Part shown: positions 1-5,831 of the stretch, one piece after another | How the letters are laid out: each line of letters opens with the position of its first letter | Numbering within the stretch: the first letter of the stretch is position 1 | From: Verrucomicrobiota bacterium | GTDB lineage: Bacteria; Verrucomicrobiota; Verrucomicrobiia; Chthoniobacterales; UBA6821 | NCBI GenBank assembly: GCA_016871655.1 | Contig: VHCR01000078.1 | Span: forward strand, 1-6,765 | DNA: 6,765 nt | Reading direction: 5' to 3' | Notes under the pieces: generated by a model | Databases searched by the model: none | What the model was told of the DNA's origin: nothing | What the model saw: the letters and a program-made list of their open reading frames with translations, nothing else | Position numbers and translations under genes: made by a program

Positions 1-1
1 C

Positions 2-769
2 ATTCATAGTCCAGCGGGCGGACAAGGAATGAATACCGGAATTCAAGATGCTTTCAATTTGGGTTGGAAGTTCAAATGGATGCTCGAAGGGAGTAGTGAC
101 CCCAAGATGATTGCTGAAACTTATTCGCAGGAGCGTTATCCTGTTGCTGAGGCTCTCGTCGAGGAGACAACAAAACTCCTCCACGTTGGGATTACAAGCA
201 GTAAATTGGGGCGCATTGCTAAAGACATTATCATCGGAATTTTTCTGCATGTGCCACCGTTGCAAGAAATGCTGGCAGAAAAATTTTCTGAAATGAGCAT
301 TCATTATCCGAAGAGTGACCTAGTCGAACACGATCCTTTGAGTGTGGATAAGCGTAAGTATCAAGCAGGCTGGCGAGCTTACAATTCTCTTGTTGTTAGG
401 GAAGGCACAGGGGAAGAAGTTTCGCTTTGGAAGGAATTTTTAAGAACAGAACATACTTTGCTCCTCTTTTCTGGACAGCATCTCTCCGATGAGAGGCGTT
501 CTCTAATGGAGGAATTGTTGCAGCATGAGGAGGTTTTAAAACTAACTCCTCAACCCTTTGCCGTCTGGCATGGAATCCTCCCTATCAGTCCTGTTGAGGC
601 AACTCATTTTCTCGATCCTGAAGGAAAGGCTCATCAGCATTTCGGAATCACAAGCGCCAGTTGGATTCTCATTCGCCCTGACCTCTACGTTGCAGCACGT
701 GGATTTATCGATGAGCAAGATCGACTTTGGGAGTATCTTAGGAAGTTAAAAGCAGGCTGTAGACTGTAG
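2..769 (+). CDS. FAD-dependent aromatic-ring-hydroxylase-type monooxygenase, C-terminal part (5' truncated by window edge)
   Basis: The reading frame is open from base 2 and gives 255 residues; the ATG at 29 is internal. The first residues, IHSPAGGQGMNTGIQDA followed by NLGWKF, are the second FAD-binding motif of the PheA/TfdB/UbiH-like flavoprotein monooxygenases, normally preceded by GDAAH. The Rossmann dinucleotide-binding N-terminus, roughly 270-300 residues in this family, therefore lies left of the window. ETYSQERYPVA is the usual post-motif helix. The last ~100 residues resemble the thioredoxin-like C-terminal domain of these enzymes and end with ILIRPDLYVAARG, close to the family's typical LVRPDGYVAWR. 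Such enzymes use NAD(P)H and O2 to hydroxylate aromatic or polyketide-like substrates in the cytosol; the substrate cannot be told. The final residues GCRL and the TAG stop are encoded by the tandem heptamers of the following inverted repeat, so the ancestral C-terminus was probably near YLRKL. The family is secure, the specificity unknown. Confidence 0.9.
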   Translation: MHSPAGGQGMNTGIQDAFNLGWKFKWMLEGSSDPKMIAETYSQERYPVAEALVEETTKLLHVGITSSKLGRIAKDIIIGIFLHVPPLQEMLAEKFSEMSIHYPKSDLVEHDPLSVDKRKYQAGWRAYNSLVVREGTGEEVSLWKEFLRTEHTLLLFSGQHLSDERRSLMEELLQHEEVLKLTPQPFAVWHGILPISPVEATHFLDPEGKAHQHFGITSASWILIRPDLYVAARGFIDEQDRLWEYLRKLKAGCRL

Positions 770-888
770 GCTATAGGCTGTAGGTTAAAGTAAGGCCTTC
801 GGCAAAAAATAAATTTTTACTCATGAGTTTAACCGATTTTTTAGTTTATGTTTTGATCTGAAAATCCTATAGCCTATAGCCTATAGCC
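755..888. repeat. Intergenic inverted repeat with tandem-heptamer arms (element A1)
   Basis: The left arm (755-784) is four heptamers, GGCTGTA, GACTGTA, GGCTATA and GGCTGTA, plus GG. The right arm (866-888) is three copies of CCTATAG plus CC. Over 23 bp (762-784 against 866-888) 20 positions are complementary. Two of the three exceptions would be G-U pairs in the + strand RNA. The 81-nt loop holds a short core shared with the element at 3227-3333. The left arm overlaps the last codons and stop of the monooxygenase, and the right arm ends 9 nt before the chaA ATG. No T-run directly follows the stem, so this is not a textbook intrinsic terminator. Confidence 0.85.
795..815 (+). repeat. Conserved loop core of element A1
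   Basis: This 21-nt stretch starts with a GCC-TTC-GGC mini-hairpin and runs into an A-rich tract. It matches the reverse complement of 3277-3297 at 20 of 21 positions, including the 16-mer CGGCAAAAAATAAATT without a mismatch. The single difference lies in the loop of the mini-hairpin. Both copies lie in the sense orientation of their flanking codirectional genes. Confidence 0.8.
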
Positions 889-897
889 TCTCTTTCC

Positions 898-2043
898 ATG
901 TTATCTAAAAACCAACAACGCCAACTTCGAGAATCTGTCCTATTACTAGGATATGGAACAGTTTTATTTCTCTTTTTAAAAGGCGCAGCCTGGGTTGAAG
1001 CGAGTGCCGGGTGGACGAAGGTGGGGCTTTTTGTTTGGATTTTTATCACCATCATGCTGGCTTCTTTTGCGGTGGTGCATCATGCTGATATTTTAGCAGA
1101 AAAATTAGGAGAGCCCTATGGAACGCTGATTCTCACGTTGGCAGTGACAGGGATTGAGGTCATGATGATCTCGGCCGTAATGCTAACTGATACGAGCCCA
1201 ACGTTAGCGCGCGATACCATGTTTTCAGTCGTGATGATTCTTCTGGGAGGAATTTTGGGATTCTGTTTGCTCATTGGAGGATTTCGTTTTCATGAACAAC
1301 AATTCAATCTCAAAGGTGGAAAAGCCTTTTTGAGTTTGATCATTCCACTGACCGTTTTATCACTCGTGATGCCGAATTTCACGACGGGAGGACATGGATT
1401 TTTTTCGAATCTCCACGCCATGTCGATCGTCATTCTCTCGACGGTGATTTATGGCATTTTTTTAGCTGTACAAACTCGATGGCACACCGAATTTTTCCTG
1501 GAGTCTTCTATCCTTTATCTCGGTAAGAAAAAAGACCAACACTCAGTAACAGTTCGTGCTGTTCGCAAAGAGGGGCGTCTGATCTTTTTTCACACGCTGC
1601 TGCTGCTGCTTTACATTCCAGTAGTGATTTGTCTTTCTAAAAAATTAGCCCTTCTTTTTTCTTTAAAACAAGGGAGTGGAACGCCCTTCTTGAGTGAATC
1701 CATTAAAACAGCACTAGATGGATTTATTGTTGCCGTCCTGATTTTGGCACCAGAAGGATTGGCGGCAATCCAAGCAGCCCGCAAAAATCAAATGCAGCGA
1801 TCAGTCAATATTTTGCTTGGTTCTGTCTTAGCGACGATTGGTTTAACTGTTCCTGCGGCCCTTGGAATCAGCCTTTTCATAGGACATCCGATTCATCTCG
1901 GACTTGATGCTGCAGATATCACCCTCCTCATCATGACGCTGGCCAACTGCATGATTACGTTTAGCCAGGGAGAGACAAATGCGTTCCAGGGTTTTGTGCA
2001 TCTGCTCTCGTTTTCGATCTACATCGTCTTCATGTTTGATTAA
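898..2043 (+). CDS. chaA: ChaA-type Ca2+(Na+)/H+ antiporter
   Basis: This 381-residue inner-membrane protein is close in length to E. coli ChaA (366). It belongs to the CaCA superfamily, which exports Ca2+ or Na+ in exchange for protons. It is almost wholly hydrophobic, with about 11 membrane segments. Both signature repeats are visible. Residues 71-95 contain GEPYGTLILTL and then GIEVMMISAVML with acidic E87. Residues 284-311 contain APEGLAAIQAARKNQ with acidic E286, followed by QRSVNILLGS and ATIGLTVPA. Residues 104-138 (LARDTMFSVVMILLGG onward, then GGFRFHEQQFNL) also follow the E. coli protein. The central loop at about 208-228 is basic (KKKDQ, VRAVRKEGR), whereas E. coli ChaA has an acidic stretch there. 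The ATG at 898 gives the expected N-terminus, but no Shine-Dalgarno precedes it; the upstream bases are the right arm of the inverted repeat. The gene is convergent with the GH26-like gene and ends 13 nt before a bidirectional terminator stem. Confidence 0.92.
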   Translation: MLSKNQQRQLRESVLLLGYGTVLFLFLKGAAWVEASAGWTKVGLFVWIFITIMLASFAVVHHADILAEKLGEPYGTLILTLAVTGIEVMMISAVMLTDTSPTLARDTMFSVVMILLGGILGFCLLIGGFRFHEQQFNLKGGKAFLSLIIPLTVLSLVMPNFTTGGHGFFSNLHAMSIVILSTVIYGIFLAVQTRWHTEFFLESSILYLGKKKDQHSVTVRAVRKEGRLIFFHTLLLLLYIPVVICLSKKLALLFSLKQGSGTPFLSESIKTALDGFIVAVLILAPEGLAAIQAARKNQMQRSVNILLGSVLATIGLTVPAALGISLFIGHPIHLGLDAADITLLIMTLANCMITFSQGETNAFQGFVHLLSFSIYIVFMFD

Positions 2044-2130
2044 AAAAAGAAATTAGCCACAAAGAACACAAAGAATTAGTTCTTCTTTCTTTGGGCTCTT
2101 TGTGTTCTTTGTGGCCATTCTTCTTTTTTT
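2042..2130. terminator. Bidirectional terminator between chaA and the GH26-like gene, with nonamer-repeat arms (element B1)
   Basis: A perfect 19-bp inverted repeat (2056-2074 with 2097-2115) has a 22-nt loop. Each arm holds about two copies of the 9-mer CACAAAGAA or its complement. An A-tract follows the TAA on the left (2042-2048) and a T-tract lies on the right (about 2115-2130), so transcripts from either strand would end in a U-run after the stem. It sits between two convergent stop codons (2043 and 2138), as expected for a shared rho-independent terminator. The outer bases resemble those of the element at 4351-4429. Confidence 0.85.
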
Positions 2131-2137
2131 GCGGCGA

Positions 2138-3211
2138 TTACTTCTTCCAAATTGGCTTATCAATCCAATAAGACGAAGCCACGCCGGTTCGATAAGCTTC
2201 GAGCGAAGGCTGAGAGGAGTTAATGCGGAGGTTGCTGAAAGTTCCATCAGCATTTTCCCAGCGTTCGTGCCAGACGATGGTGGCTTTGAGGCGTGGATAT
2301 TTTTTTTCGTTCATTGCTTGGAAAGCATCTCGAAACCAAACTCCCTTCAAATCGCGTTCATGTGGCTCGGCGACGCCCCACTCTGCGAGCATAATTGGTT
2401 TATTCAGATCGAGCATGCAAAGCTCTTTGTAAGGCCATTCGAGAAGTGGCTCGAAGAGATCCCAATCCTCTTTGTCAAATTGTTTTCCGTAGAGGCTCAT
2501 GGCAAGCCAATCGACATAGTTTGGGCCTGGATAGTAGGCAGCAGCGAGATTCCACTTTCCATTCGGATAGGAATAATTGTTTACATGAAAGACCCAAAGA
2601 ATATTGCTAGCTCCTCGTGCGCGAACACGATCAACGACGTAGCGGTAGGCTTGTTTGTATTTTTCAGGACCAGCGTAAAGCGGTGGTTTTGCCTTCTTAT
2701 CCCCGATGATTTTCCCTTTGCCATAAAAATATCCTGACCAAGGAAACCACGTCCCATTCATCTCACATCCGAAGGTGACAAAAAATTGAGAAGGAACTTT
2801 TTTTGCTTCATCAGCCCAAGCATCGATGTAGTGATCCCATTTTCCACTTAAAATTTTATCAAGGGCAAACTTGTCGGGACCATGTTCTTGGCCGTTATCA
2901 AAAGGAGAATCCCAGGGCGACCAGTAAAGAAGAGGAACTGCACCGTAAGAACGTACCAAATTTATCTGGTCAGTAGGAAATTTTTGACGTGCCCAAAAAG
3001 AACCGAAGCCAATAATAGCCTGATGTTTTCCGACAAGTTTTTCAAAATCTTCCATCGCTTCCAAGGACACGTGATCTTCTCCTTCTCCAAAATCAACATA
3101 TGCGCCCGTGTACGCTCCGTGCTCTGGGACGACCAGCTGGTCGTAGGGTGTCGGGGTAGCTTGGAGAGTTGTTGCGAATAGCAAGCTGAAGAATAAGGAG
3201 GGGATGTTCAT
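2138..3211 (-). CDS. Secreted glycoside hydrolase, GH26-like (beta-mannanase or beta-glucanase type)
   Basis: This 357-residue protein starts with MNIPSLFFSLLFATTLQA, a signal peptide with probable cleavage near residue 18, so it should act outside the cytoplasm. The TIM-barrel hydrolase signatures of family GH26 are present: FGCEMNGTWFPWSG at 147-160, whose E150 would be the acid/base, and KPIMLAEWG at 271-279, whose E277 would be the nucleophile. PGPNYVDWLAMSLYG at 228-242 and IVWHERWEN at 312-320 are also typical. Family members cut beta-1,4-mannan or mixed-linkage glucan; the substrate here is not known. Most GH26 enzymes have His directly before the acid/base Glu, but this one has Cys149. 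The gene lies 110 nt downstream of, and codirectional with, a UDP-sugar epimerase, with a palindromic element between them. No Shine-Dalgarno precedes the ATG at 3211, and the arm of the element ends 15 nt upstream. The family call is by motif and the activity is inferred. Confidence 0.78.
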   Translation of the reverse strand: MNIPSLFFSLLFATTLQATPTPYDQLVVPEHGAYTGAYVDFGEGEDHVSLEAMEDFEKLVGKHQAIIGFGSFWARQKFPTDQINLVRSYGAVPLLYWSPWDSPFDNGQEHGPDKFALDKILSGKWDHYIDAWADEAKKVPSQFFVTFGCEMNGTWFPWSGYFYGKGKIIGDKKAKPPLYAGPEKYKQAYRYVVDRVRARGASNILWVFHVNNYSYPNGKWNLAAAYYPGPNYVDWLAMSLYGKQFDKEDWDLFEPLLEWPYKELCMLDLNKPIMLAEWGVAEPHERDLKGVWFRDAFQAMNEKKYPRLKATIVWHERWENADGTFSNLRINSSQPSLEAYRTGVASSYWIDKPIWKK

Positions 3212-3226
3212 GGGCTGGTGAAAATT

Positions 3227-3333
3227 AGTTTAAGTTGAAAGTTTAAGTTTAAGTTTCGAGGCTTCGCAGATAAAAGAATTTATTTTTTGCCGTAGGCAAG
3301 AATTAACTTAAACTTAAACTTTCAACTTAAACT
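3227..3333. repeat. Intergenic inverted repeat with AGTTTA-type arms (element A2)
   Basis: A perfect 29-bp inverted repeat (3227-3255 with 3305-3333) flanks a 49-nt loop. The arms are tandem variants of the 6-mer AGTTTA, including AGTTGA and an extra A. On the - strand the first arm supplies the TGA stop (3322-3324) and the last residues of the epimerase. The second arm ends 15 nt before the GH26-like start codon. The loop holds the core shared with element A1 and a GCTTCGCAG word (3261-3269) that recurs at 3357-3365 and, inverted, at 3336-3344. A 29-bp perfect stem cannot be chance. Confidence 0.92.
3277..3297 (-). repeat. Conserved loop core of element A2
   Basis: Read on the - strand, this stretch begins with a GCC-TAC-GGC mini-hairpin and continues through CGGCAAAAAATAAATT. 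It equals 795-815 at 20 of 21 positions. It starts 7 nt inside the epimerase-side arm, compared with 10 nt in element A1. The arms of the two elements are unrelated in sequence, so the core is conserved independently of them. Confidence 0.8.
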
Positions 3334-4293
3334 GCTGCGAAGCGGTACAGTAGGCCGCTTCGCAGCCTTGTGCCACTCCACAAACTTCGGAATTCCAATC
3401 GCAAGTGGTGTCGTTGGTTGATAGCCAAGCAGGCGTTGCGCTTTGCTAATATCGGCGCAAGTGAGGGGCATGTCGCCAGGTTGTTCTGGAAAATGTTCAA
3501 TGATCGCTTTGCAACCAACAGCTTGCTCAATCATTGTAATGAGTGCAGACAATGTGGTGGTTTCATTTTCGCCAAGATTAAAAATGTCGAAGAGCTCTCG
3601 CTCGTAGGTCATCGCTCCGAGCACACCTTGAACAATATCGTCAATGTAGGTGTAGTCGCGGCGTGTTGATCCATCACCAAATTGTTTAATAGGCTCTCCG
3701 TGACTGATAGCATCAGTGAAGCGATGAATCGCTAAGTCGGGTCGCTGTGCTGGCCCGTAGACGGTGAAGAAACGAAGGCAGATGGTTCTCATTCCATAAA
3801 GGTACGAAAAATTGCCGCAGAGTTGTTCTCCAGCGAGCTTTGTCGCTGCATAGGGACTTAATGTTTGAGGCAATGGTAATGCTTCGTGAAAAGGAACGAC
3901 CTTGGAAAGCCCATAAACAGAAGAACTGGAGGCGAAGAGAAAACGATGGCAACCACTCGCACGGGCTCCTTCCAATAAATTCAAAGTGCCGTTCACATTC
4001 GTTTCTAAATAAAGTTTTGGATTTTGAATCGAAGGACGTACGCCAGCTCGCGCTGCAAGGTGGATGATGGCATCTGGTTTGATGCGTTGGAGCAGTTGAT
4101 GAATTTCTTTTTCATCGCGAAGGTCAACGGGAGCAATTTCGCAATCAAGGTCAGCAATATTGTTGCGCTTGATTTCAGGATTATAAAAATCATCAAAATT
4201 ATCGATAATCGTAACAGTCTCTCCCTTTTTAAGGAGAGCCCGTACCACATGAGATCCGATAAAGCCTGCTCCTCCAGTGACGATAATTTTCAT
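3322..4293 (-). CDS. NAD-dependent sugar epimerase, UDP-glucuronate 4-epimerase-like
   Basis: This 323-residue extended short-chain dehydrogenase/reductase should act in the cytosol. The NAD-binding TGGAGFIG is at residues 6-13, and D31 at the end of the second beta strand favours NAD over NADP. The catalytic set is the Ser cluster SSSSVYG at 122-128 and Tyr148/Lys152 in YAATK. IDNFDDFYNPEIKRNNI, AGVRPSI, FFTVYGPAQRPDLAI and GDGSTRRDYTYIDDIV are the hallmarks of the UDP-glucuronate 4-epimerase (GAE/Cap1J) branch, which converts UDP-GlcA to UDP-GalA for capsule or LPS. A UDP-GlcNAc or UDP-Glc epimerase is less likely. The ATG at 4293 places the glycine motif normally; a TTG three codons earlier is possible but unneeded. 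No Shine-Dalgarno is seen. TGCTATTTT just upstream (4304-4312, - strand) resembles an extended -10 and would give a very short leader. The C-terminal ~14 residues are encoded by hairpin sequence (see 3334-3366 and element A2). Transcription continues toward the GH26-like gene. Confidence 0.9.
   Translation of the reverse strand: MKIIVTGGAGFIGSHVVRALLKKGETVTIIDNFDDFYNPEIKRNNIADLDCEIAPVDLRDEKEIHQLLQRIKPDAIIHLAARAGVRPSIQNPKLYLETNVNGTLNLLEGARASGCHRFLFASSSSVYGLSKVVPFHEALPLPQTLSPYAATKLAGEQLCGNFSYLYGMRTICLRFFTVYGPAQRPDLAIHRFTDAISHGEPIKQFGDGSTRRDYTYIDDIVQGVLGAMTYERELFDIFNLGENETTTLSALITMIEQAVGCKAIIEHFPEQPGDMPLTCADISKAQRLLGYQPTTPLAIGIPKFVEWHKAAKRPTVPLRSSLS
3334..3366 (-). repeat. Perfect 12-bp hairpin inside the 3' end of the epimerase gene
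   Basis: GCTGCGAAGCGG (3334-3345) and CCGCTTCGCAGC (3355-3366) form a GC-rich perfect stem with a 9-nt loop, directly beside the arm of element A2. It lies within the coding frame and encodes the tail AAKRPTVPLRS. Without a following T-run it is not a clear terminator. It is probably part of the same composite element, because its GCTTCGCAG word is repeated in the A2 loop. Confidence 0.8.
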
Positions 4294-4350
4294 GACGTAC
4301 AAAATAGCACATGCTGATCTGAGTTCCTAGCCTGAAATCAGACTCTAAGA

Positions 4351-4429
4351 AATAGCCGCAAAAGAACAAAAAATCACAAAAGAAAGAGAGATAATTTTTT
4401 TGTGATCTTTAAGCTATTTTGTGGCTATT
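4351..4429. repeat. Imperfect inverted repeat in the divergent epimerase/alr region (element B2)
   Basis: The outer stem pairs 4351-4363 with 4417-4429 (13 bp, the single exception being a G-U pair in + strand RNA). The inner stem pairs 4373-4384 with 4395-4406 (12 bp, one G-U). A 10-nt loop closes it. The outer words (AGCCGCAAAA on the left, TTTGTGGCTATT on the right) resemble those of the element at 2056-2115, so the two look related. The right arm ends 10 nt before the alr ATG and covers the usual ribosome-binding position, so it could act as a leader hairpin for alr. That role is inferred. Confidence 0.7.
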
Positions 4430-4439
4430 ATTTATTTCC

Positions 4440-5582
4440 ATGGGAAACAAGCAAAATACCTCTAGTCTCCAGCTCTCAGGCTCCAAGGTTACACCAGCTT
4501 GCTGGCGTACTTGGGTCGAGATCGATCGCACTGACTTGCGCCACAACATTGATGTTGTTAAAAAGCGAGTACCTGATGCAAAGGTCATTGCAGTTCTCAA
4601 AGTCAATGCCTACGGGCATGGGATGGAGCAGGTCGCCAAAACATTGTCTTGCGAAGTCAGTTATTTTGCAGTGGCTTCTTACGAAGAGGGGCTTCGATTG
4701 CGGCAAGCTGTTAAAAAAGTTCCGATCATGCTCTTGAGTGCAGCGCTACCATGTGAGTATCCCCTCATTGCTAAGGAAAAATTTATTCCTACGATTTCTT
4801 CTTTCGAAGAGGCTCGTGCCTTTGCTGGAGTTTCTCCAGCACGTGCTCCCATTCATGTGATGATTGATACTGGTATGGGGCGACTTGGAATTGCCGCTGC
4901 AAAGGCACTGCAAGAGGTTCATAAAATTGCGAAGCTGCCATTAACGATCCAGAGTTTTTCAACGCACCTTCCCTCTGCAGATGAAGACGTGAAAGGAACG
5001 CGGGCTCAATTGGCTGCCTTTAAAAAAATCATGTTGCAGCTCCAAAAAATAGCTCCGTGCGCAGAGATTCATGCTCTCAATTCGGCAGGAGTACTTCGTT
5101 TTTCAAAGGAAACACATTGTGCAGTTCGTGTTGGGCTGATGCTTTATGGAGTTTCTCCGATGCCTGCTTTTCAAAAATTATTGAGGCCTGCTATGACCTG
5201 GAAAGCCTATGTGAGCTTGGTCCAGAAGCTTTCTAAGGGAGCAACCATCAGCTATGGAAAAACATTTATAGCTCCTCACGATTTAACCGTGGCTGTACTT
5301 CCTGTCGGCTATGCTGATGGATATCCGTGGCAACTTTCCAACAAAAACGTTTATGTTTTAATCAATGGATGCCGTTGCCCTCTGCTCGGACGCGTGACGA
5401 TGGATCAAATTATTGTAGATATTTCACACGCAGGAAAAGTTTTTGTCGGAAGTGAAGCGGTCCTTTTGGGAAAACAAAAAAAAGAAGAAATCAGCGCATC
5501 TTGGCTGGCCTCCAAAGCAGGAACCATTTCGTGGCATCTACTGACGGGGATCGGCGAGCGTGTGAAGCGGTGTGTTATTTGA
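4440..5582 (+). CDS. alr: Alanine racemase
   Basis: This 380-residue PLP-dependent fold-type III enzyme has the family's usual length. It interconverts L- and D-alanine in the cytosol and so feeds D-Ala-D-Ala synthesis for peptidoglycan. The N-terminal barrel carries AVLKVNAYGHG with the PLP lysine K54 (most members have KANAYGHG). Also present are MIDTGMGRLG with R148, FSTHLPSADE with H176, ALNSAG, and VRVGLMLYGVSP with R230. The C-terminal beta domain carries ISYGKTF, whose Y272 is the second catalytic base, then VGYADGYP and GRVTMDQIIVD. Near the end the usual YE pair, whose Tyr lines the active-site entrance (Tyr354 in the G. stearothermophilus enzyme), reads W365-H366. The ATG at 4440 is chosen because it gives a normal leader before TWVEID; a TTG at 4419 lies in the upstream hairpin. 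No Shine-Dalgarno is visible. The gene is divergent from the epimerase and convergent with the repeat-protein gene. Confidence 0.95.
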   Translation: MGNKQNTSSLQLSGSKVTPACWRTWVEIDRTDLRHNIDVVKKRVPDAKVIAVLKVNAYGHGMEQVAKTLSCEVSYFAVASYEEGLRLRQAVKKVPIMLLSAALPCEYPLIAKEKFIPTISSFEEARAFAGVSPARAPIHVMIDTGMGRLGIAAAKALQEVHKIAKLPLTIQSFSTHLPSADEDVKGTRAQLAAFKKIMLQLQKIAPCAEIHALNSAGVLRFSKETHCAVRVGLMLYGVSPMPAFQKLLRPAMTWKAYVSLVQKLSKGATISYGKTFIAPHDLTVAVLPVGYADGYPWQLSNKNVYVLINGCRCPLLGRVTMDQIIVDISHAGKVFVGSEAVLLGKQKKEEISASWLASKAGTISWHLLTGIGERVKRCVI

Positions 5583-5654
5583 AATCACTCTTGTCCAAAA
5601 TAGAAATCTCCAGTTGAAGTAAGAGAGCTTCACGTGCTTTGTAGATCTACTTTG

Positions 5655-5719
5655 GTTGAAATGTTGAAGCGTTGAAACGTTGAAGGGGCAGCAACATGAA
5701 ATTTCTTCAACATTTCAAC
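5655..5719. repeat. Inverted repeat with tandem-octamer arm in the alr/repeat-protein gap (element C)
   Basis: The left part (5655-5686) is four octamers beginning GTTGAA: GTTGAAAT, GTTGAAGC, GTTGAAAC and GTTGAAGG. The first 15 nt (5655-5669) are perfectly complementary to 5705-5719, with a 35-nt interval. It lies 72 nt after the alr stop, between convergent genes, so it may help end transcription, but no clean T-run follows the stem. The rest of this 249-nt gap holds a 10-nt palindrome, GTAGATCTAC (5641-5650), and a short GAAGG/CCTTC stem (5784-5801). I see no gene there. Confidence 0.8.
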
Positions 5720-5831
5720 TCTGTTTATAACAATGAAAAAGTTTCTTATTTCAAATTGAAAAATCGTTTTGGACAGCAATGGTGAAGGCTATAAAACCTT
5801 CCCTTCAAAAATCAATTTTTCTGAACAGAAT

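Noticed and set aside
755..888. CRISPR-like array from repeated GGCTATA words
   Set aside because: Units are contiguous heptamers without spacers, and the second set is inverted. No cas genes are present.
755..888. Simple rho-independent terminator for the monooxygenase
   Set aside because: The 81-nt loop and absence of a T-run after the stem do not fit; the shared core suggests a different kind of element.
867..1055. - strand ORF overlapping the chaA start
   Set aside because: It is antisense to conserved chaA coding sequence and shows no motif of its own.
2102..2737. Long + strand ORF (211 codons) opposite the GH26-like gene
   Set aside because: It lies wholly antisense to a gene with clear signal peptide and catalytic motifs, starts inside the terminator stem, and its translation has no recognisable domain.
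4294..4302. TTG start three codons upstream of the epimerase ATG
   Set aside because: The ATG at 4293 places the TGGAGFIG motif at its usual distance from the N-terminus (MKIIVTGG).
4419..4439. TTG start giving alr seven extra residues
   Set aside because: The codon lies within the right arm of the inverted repeat and the added residues are not family-like. The ATG at 4440 gives a normal N-terminus.
5784..5820. Intrinsic terminator of alr (GAAGG/CCTTC stem before a T-rich stretch)
   Set aside because: The stem is only 5 bp and the T-run is separated from it by about 14 nt, so it is too weak to call.
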